DNA of 64,000 nucleotides from Dyella psychrodurans (GTDB lineage Bacteria > Pseudomonadota > Gammaproteobacteria > Xanthomonadales > Rhodanobacteraceae): positions 66,024-130,023 of the forward strand of contig NZ_QRBF01000008.1 in the NCBI RefSeq assembly GCF_003363265.1, written 5' to 3'. Of the stretch, positions 60,304-64,000 are shown in pieces. The translations under genes were made by a program, and so were the position numbers. The number at the start of each line of letters is the position of its first letter. The first letter of the stretch is position 1. The notes under the pieces are model-generated. The model was not told the DNA's origin. It did no database searches and saw nothing but the letters and a program-made list of their open reading frames with translations.

Positions 60304-60666
60304 ATGACAAACCTCATCGACACCCGCAATGTGGAAGCCATCTCGGCGTTGACGCGCGCCATGGCCAACGCCATCGCACTTTCCAACGTGGGCGACGCGT
60401 CCCTACAGCTGCAGGATCTTCGCATTACCTTCGCCTCGCCGCCACCTGTGGCCGTCCCGCTTGGGACGGCTGACGCCTGTGTCTTGCGTCGCAACGAACA
60501 GAGCGTCGATATCGAGGCGCATCTTCTCAATTCCGGTGGCGAGTTGATCGCATCCGCCACTGGCCGACTGGAGTCGCTTGATCGCCTGGTGGCGCGTTCG
60601 GCAGTGCCAAAGAAGCGAGGCTTCTTAGCGACTGCGTGGAGCACCCTGGAGGCAATGAGTGCTTAG
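60304..60666 (+). CDS. unknown protein, possibly hotdog-like
   Basis: A 120-residue soluble protein. The segment SVDIEAHLLNSGGELIASAT resembles the central strands of hotdog thioesterase-like proteins, but the catalytic motif is not clear. Its first half is helical (ISALTRAMANAIALSNVG). It starts 12 bases after the SDR-like gene and ends in a terminator at 60805, so it closes that operon. Function unknown. Confidence 0.5.
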   Translation: MTNLIDTRNVEAISALTRAMANAIALSNVGDASLQLQDLRITFASPPPVAVPLGTADACVLRRNEQSVDIEAHLLNSGGELIASATGRLESLDRLVARSAVPKKRGFLATAWSTLEAMSA

Positions 60667-60804
60667 GGATGCTAGGGCCAAAGAGCGCGAGGCAGAGATC
60701 AAAACTCTGAACCCGGCGTCACCCCCACACCATACGCTTTTGAGTGATCGAGCGCAGGCTGGCGTCGTTACTAATTTCGACAACGCCGCAGCGCCGCGAA
60801 TAAA

Positions 60805-60828
60805 GGGCGCTGTTCGCGCCTCTTTTTA
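60805..60828 (+). terminator. Rho-independent terminator
   Basis: GGCGC pairs with GCGCC over a five-base loop and is followed by TCTTTTT on the plus strand. It ends the SDR/unknown-protein operon, 140 bases after its stop. The gene beyond is convergent. Confidence 0.75.
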
Positions 60829-60855
60829 AGTAACGATATTCTCGAGTCAGTACAG

Positions 60856-61758
60856 CTAGAGCAAGCGCTTATTACGTTTCGCAAGCGCTGTGCGTGAGCG
60901 CGTCCTAATGCTGAGTGCCTCACAAATGTAATCGCCAGCATCGATAAGAGCATCCAGGTCTACACCAGTGACAACCCCCAGACCGTTCAACATATACACG
61001 AGGTCTTCGGTCGCTACGTTTCCGGAAGCACCAGCTGCGTACGGACAGCCGCCCAAGCCTGCAATTGATGCATCAAAGACCTCAATATCCGATTCGAGTG
61101 CGGCGTAGATATTGGCCAGCGCCTGACCATAAGTGTCGTGGAAATGCCCAGCCAATCGTTCACGGGGTACGCGATCGGCGACCGCGGCCAACATCGCCTT
61201 GGTCTTCCCCGGTGTTCCAACCCCGATAGTGTCTGCCATAGAAACTTCATAGCATCCAAGCTCAAACATACGACTGGCCACTTCCGCAACCTTTGTGAGC
61301 GGGACATCGCCCTCATAGGGGCAACCAAGCGCACACGAAACGTACCCGCGCACCCGAATTCCCGCTGCACGACTTGCTTCTAGCACGCGCGCAAATCGGC
61401 GCAAACTTTCCGCAATGGAGCAGTTAATATTTTTCAGCGAGAAGGTCTCTGAAGCAGAGCCGAAGACAGCAATTTCCTCAGCAGCAGCTAACCGTGCTGC
61501 CTCAAAGCCCTTCAGATTGGGAACGAGCACGGGATAGGCAATACCCGGCTTGCGCGCAATGCCTAGTAGCACTTGAGTATGGTCTGCCATCTGTGGCACC
61601 CATTTTGATGAAACAAACGCGGTTGATTCGATAGTCCTTAAACCTGCTTGCTCAAGTCGCTCGATCAACCCCAATTTCACGGCAGTAGAGATAACGTGAG
61701 GCTCGTTTTGGAGGCCATCTCTCGGGCCAACCTCCACAATACGTACTGCCGTCGCCAT
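60856..61758 (-). CDS. liuE: hydroxymethylglutaryl-CoA lyase
   Basis: A 300-residue enzyme that splits HMG-CoA into acetyl-CoA and acetoacetate in leucine breakdown. [12 protein letters not shown] carries the metal-binding Asp and Arg, GHFHDT the His pair, and [19 protein letters not shown] the catalytic Cys signature. Length is typical. It lies two bases after the carboxylase alpha gene, the liuD-liuE order. Confidence 0.93.
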   Translation of the reverse strand: MATAVRIVEVGPRDGLQNEPHVISTAVKLGLIERLEQAGLRTIESTAFVSSKWVPQMADHTQVLLGIARKPGIAYPVLVPNLKGFEAARLAAAEEIAVFGSASETFSLKNINCSIAESLRRFARVLEASRAAGIRVRGYVSCALGCPYEGDVPLTKVAEVASRMFELGCYEVSMADTIGVGTPGKTKAMLAAVADRVPRERLAGHFHDTYGQALANIYAALESDIEVFDASIAGLGGCPYAAGASGNVATEDLVYMLNGLGVVTGVDLDALIDAGDYICEALSIRTRSRTALAKRNKRLL

Positions 61759-61760
61759 GC

Positions 61761-63821
61761 TCAGAGACTCCTTTCGAAATCGACGAGTTGTGAGCCATCG
61801 CTCACCTGTTCACCCGTAGCAAAGCGAAAAGCGATAACGAAACCGTCTTCAGGTGCAATCACGGCATGTTCCATCTTCATCGCTTCGAGTACCAGCAAAG
61901 GCGTGCCTTTCGTGACCATTTCGCCTGGCTTTACTAAAAGGGCCACCACCCTTCCCGGCATAGGTGCTAGTAGACCTCCACCATCAGAACTGGCTTTGAC
62001 CAAGTATTCCAGCGGATCGACCGGCGTAAATGCACAGCAACAGTTATCAGCAAAGATGTATAGCGCCTTATTGTGCTTGAAAACCGTTGCTCTAACTCGT
62101 TCCCCATCTATCCAAGCGAGAGTCACGCCATCCGAGGTCAACTCGCCGCTTACCATGTAACGATGTTCGTTCAATGTCATGCAATATGAGGTTCGCGAGT
62201 ACTCAGCGTCCACGAAGAATTCGAAATCGCCATGGAGAAGCGTCAAACGCCTTTTCAAGACACCATTGAGACGCCATCCATCCAAATGCCTCCAAGGCGA
62301 ATGAATGTCATCACCCGCTGCAGGCAATATTTCGCGCCGCTCATATAGTAAGTGCGCCAGAGCCGCCAACAGCACTGTTGAGGTGGGCACACTCTGCTCT
62401 CGCCACAATGCATCCCTTTCTCGCTCGATGAGTGATGTGTCGAGCTCCGCTTTGACAAAGGACGTACATGTCACCAGTCGAGAGAGAAAATCGATATTAC
62501 TGGCAACGCCGACCACCTGGTACTGTGCGAGAGCAGCCACCATGCGCTGCAACGCCTGCTCTCGACTCTCGTCCCAGACAATCAATTTGGCAATCATGGG
62601 ATCGTAATACGAGGTTATCTCGTCACCTTGCTCGATCCCTGTATCGACTCGAACATGGGCCGACTCCGGCGGAGGCATCAAATGTATAAGCCGGCCGACG
62701 GAAGGAAGAAAGTTCTTATCAGTATCTTCAGCATAAATGCGAGCTTCGATCGAATGACCACGGATAGCTAGCTGCTCCTGCCGCAATGGAAGCACATCCC
62801 CCGCTGCGACACGTAACTGCCACTCCACGAGATCGAGCCCTGTGATCATCTCCGTGACCGCATGCTCAACCTGAAGACGCGTGTTCATCTCCATGAAATA
62901 GAAGGTGCCGTCTGGCCCGACAATAAATTCAACGGTGCCAGCACCGACGTAACCGACGGCACGAGCTGCTGCGCAGGCAGCTCTGCCCATTGCTTCACGA
63001 CGCTCATCAGTCATTCCCGGTGCCGGCGCTTCTTCGAGCACTTTTTGGTGACGCCGTTGCACCGAACAATCACGCTCAAACAGATGCACCACGTTACCGT
63101 AACTATCGCCAAATACTTGGACCTCTATATGGCGAGGCTGCAATAGGTATTTTTCGACGAGTACCCGATCGTCGCCAAATGAGGCCGCGGCTTCGCGTTT
63201 GCACGACATCAATGCCGCTTCAAACTCCCCGCTCGCATCCACACGACGTATCCCTTTACCCCCTCCACCTGCAGATGCCTTGATCAACACTGGGTAACCA
63301 ATCAAGTCCGCCTGTTCACGCAGAAATGCGACGTCTTGATTCGCACCGTGATAACCCGGAGTAAGTGGCACCGCGGCATTCTCCATCAGAGCCTTGGCGT
63401 CGCTCTTACTGCCCATTGCGCGAATGGCAGCCACTGACGGGCCGATGAATACCTTTCCCGCCTCAATACAGGCCCATGCAAAGGCTTCGTTTTCAGACAG
63501 GAAGCCGTAGCCCGGATGCACTGCCTGTGCACCACTGCTTCGTGCAGCGTCGATGATGCGAGAGATAAGGAGGTAGCTTTCCCGGGCTGGTGCCGGGCCT
63601 ATGCGCACCGCCTCATCCGCCAGGCGGACATGTCGAGAGTTGGCATCCGCATCCGAATAAACTGCTACGGTCTGAATACCCATGCGTCGACAGGTTTTGA
63701 TGATTCGACAGGCGATCTCACCGCGATTGGCAACCAGCACTTTATCAAAGCGCCCAGCCGCCCCCCAATTCAGGTCTTCGCTCCGTGGAAAGTTTGGATT
63801 GCTGAAATTTTGAGTTTTCAT
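61761..63821 (-). CDS. liuD: acyl-CoA (methylcrotonoyl) carboxylase alpha subunit
   Basis: A 686-residue biotin carboxylase/carrier protein. [18 protein letters not shown] opens the biotin carboxylase domain. [11 protein letters not shown] is the ATP-grasp loop, and [32 protein letters not shown] follow. The biotin attachment site is EAMKM (Lys649). With a separate beta subunit it would carboxylate methylcrotonoyl-CoA in leucine degradation; the neighbour HMG-CoA lyase supports this. The ATG overlaps the stop of the upstream gene. Confidence 0.92.
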   Translation of the reverse strand: MKTQNFSNPNFPRSEDLNWGAAGRFDKVLVANRGEIACRIIKTCRRMGIQTVAVYSDADANSRHVRLADEAVRIGPAPARESYLLISRIIDAARSSGAQAVHPGYGFLSENEAFAWACIEAGKVFIGPSVAAIRAMGSKSDAKALMENAAVPLTPGYHGANQDVAFLREQADLIGYPVLIKASAGGGGKGIRRVDASGEFEAALMSCKREAAASFGDDRVLVEKYLLQPRHIEVQVFGDSYGNVVHLFERDCSVQRRHQKVLEEAPAPGMTDERREAMGRAACAAARAVGYVGAGTVEFIVGPDGTFYFMEMNTRLQVEHAVTEMITGLDLVEWQLRVAAGDVLPLRQEQLAIRGHSIEARIYAEDTDKNFLPSVGRLIHLMPPPESAHVRVDTGIEQGDEITSYYDPMIAKLIVWDESREQALQRMVAALAQYQVVGVASNIDFLSRLVTCTSFVKAELDTSLIERERDALWREQSVPTSTVLLAALAHLLYERREILPAAGDDIHSPWRHLDGWRLNGVLKRRLTLLHGDFEFFVDAEYSRTSYCMTLNEHRYMVSGELTSDGVTLAWIDGERVRATVFKHNKALYIFADNCCCAFTPVDPLEYLVKASSDGGGLLAPMPGRVVALLVKPGEMVTKGTPLLVLEAMKMEHAVIAPEDGFVIAFRFATGEQVSDGSQLVDFERSL

Positions 63822-64000
63822 CTCGAAGCCGTTCGCCCTGGCTCTCGCTCATCAAATAGGCTCCTAAGGTGCAGGAGCCACTCTCTTTCGCCAGGATTTT
63901 CCAACCGCATGAAATGAGGGTGCTTTCCAACTATTCTTTGATAATAGGTCTCAGTCGCGCTAGCGATATCCGTGTCGATCGGGACAACGAGTCGTAAAAA
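63818..64000 (-). CDS. C-terminal part of an unidentified gene (runs off window)
   Basis: Sixty codons on the minus strand read IDTDIASATETYYQRIVGKH and HPHFMRLENPGEREWLLHLR, ending in a TGA whose last bases overlap the ATG of the carboxylase gene. The coupling shows it belongs to the same operon. No family recognised from this tail; it does not resemble the end of LiuC that I know. Confidence 0.55.
   Translation of the reverse strand, partial: FLRLVVPIDTDIASATETYYQRIVGKHPHFMRLENPGEREWLLHLRSLFDEREPGRTASR

Noticed and set aside
1-64000. CRISPR array, tRNA, rRNA or intact insertion sequence
   Set aside because: No spaced direct repeats, no cloverleaf-like sequence and no transposase frame were recognised in reading the window.

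Overview
The window reads as a moderate-GC gammaproteobacterial chromosome, most likely of the Xanthomonadales/Rhodanobacteraceae type. This is an inference from gene content: sedolisin proteases, an ABC-type O-antigen locus, a split-subunit pnt transhydrogenase, ergothioneine genes and a leucine-degradation operon. No rRNA, tRNA, CRISPR array or intact transposase was seen.

Left part (1-22.4 kb) is mostly accessory DNA. It opens with a DUF427 gene, an alpha/beta hydrolase divergent from a decayed lysR gene, and a broken ankyrin-repeat gene. A defence-like island follows (about 3.0-12.1 kb). It holds a HEPN-like gene and a retron-like operon (small protein, XRE regulator, reverse transcriptase with a retron NAxxH motif and YVDD). 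It also holds several tiny genes, a candidate small RNA, a serine recombinase with inverted repeats at its start, and a same-strand run: Mrr-like PD-(D/E)xK nuclease, GIY-YIG-like protein, unknown protein, second PD-(D/E)xK-like protein, RES-domain toxin-like protein. Next come a TonB-domain protein and small exported proteins, an XRE gene with a matching pair of palindromic operators, an AT-rich cryptic element (AlpA-like regulator plus HUH replication/mobilisation nuclease), more hypothetical and DUF-type genes, and an orphan pstS.

Middle part (22.7-48.3 kb) is mainly on the minus strand. It has a sulfotransferase, an alpha/beta hydrolase after pntB-pntA2-pntA1, and an SDR divergent from an intact LysR. 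A long O-antigen/surface polysaccharide operon follows: sulfotransferase, Wzm permease, 1124-residue multidomain glycosyltransferase, WecB, a three-gene Gtr-like module, Wzt ATPase, acyltransferase. Two tandem S53 proteases lie upstream and end at a clear terminator.

Right part (48.7-64 kb) has a TrmB-like regulator, a fused EgtB-EgtD ergothioneine enzyme, a TetR gene, and a lysR fragment. It also has a redox-enzyme regulon in which an old-yellow-enzyme gene, a TetR gene and an SDR gene share the same 14-bp operator. The right end is a leucine-degradation pair (HMG-CoA lyase, biotin-carrying acyl-CoA carboxylase subunit) coupled to a gene that runs off the window.

The strongest candidates for something new are the retron-like operon with its structured leader, the nuclease/RES gene run next to it, and the HUH/AlpA element. 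Also notable are three copies of a hairpin leader tied to one intact and two decayed lysR loci, and the EgtB-EgtD fusion in the order opposite to fungal Egt1.
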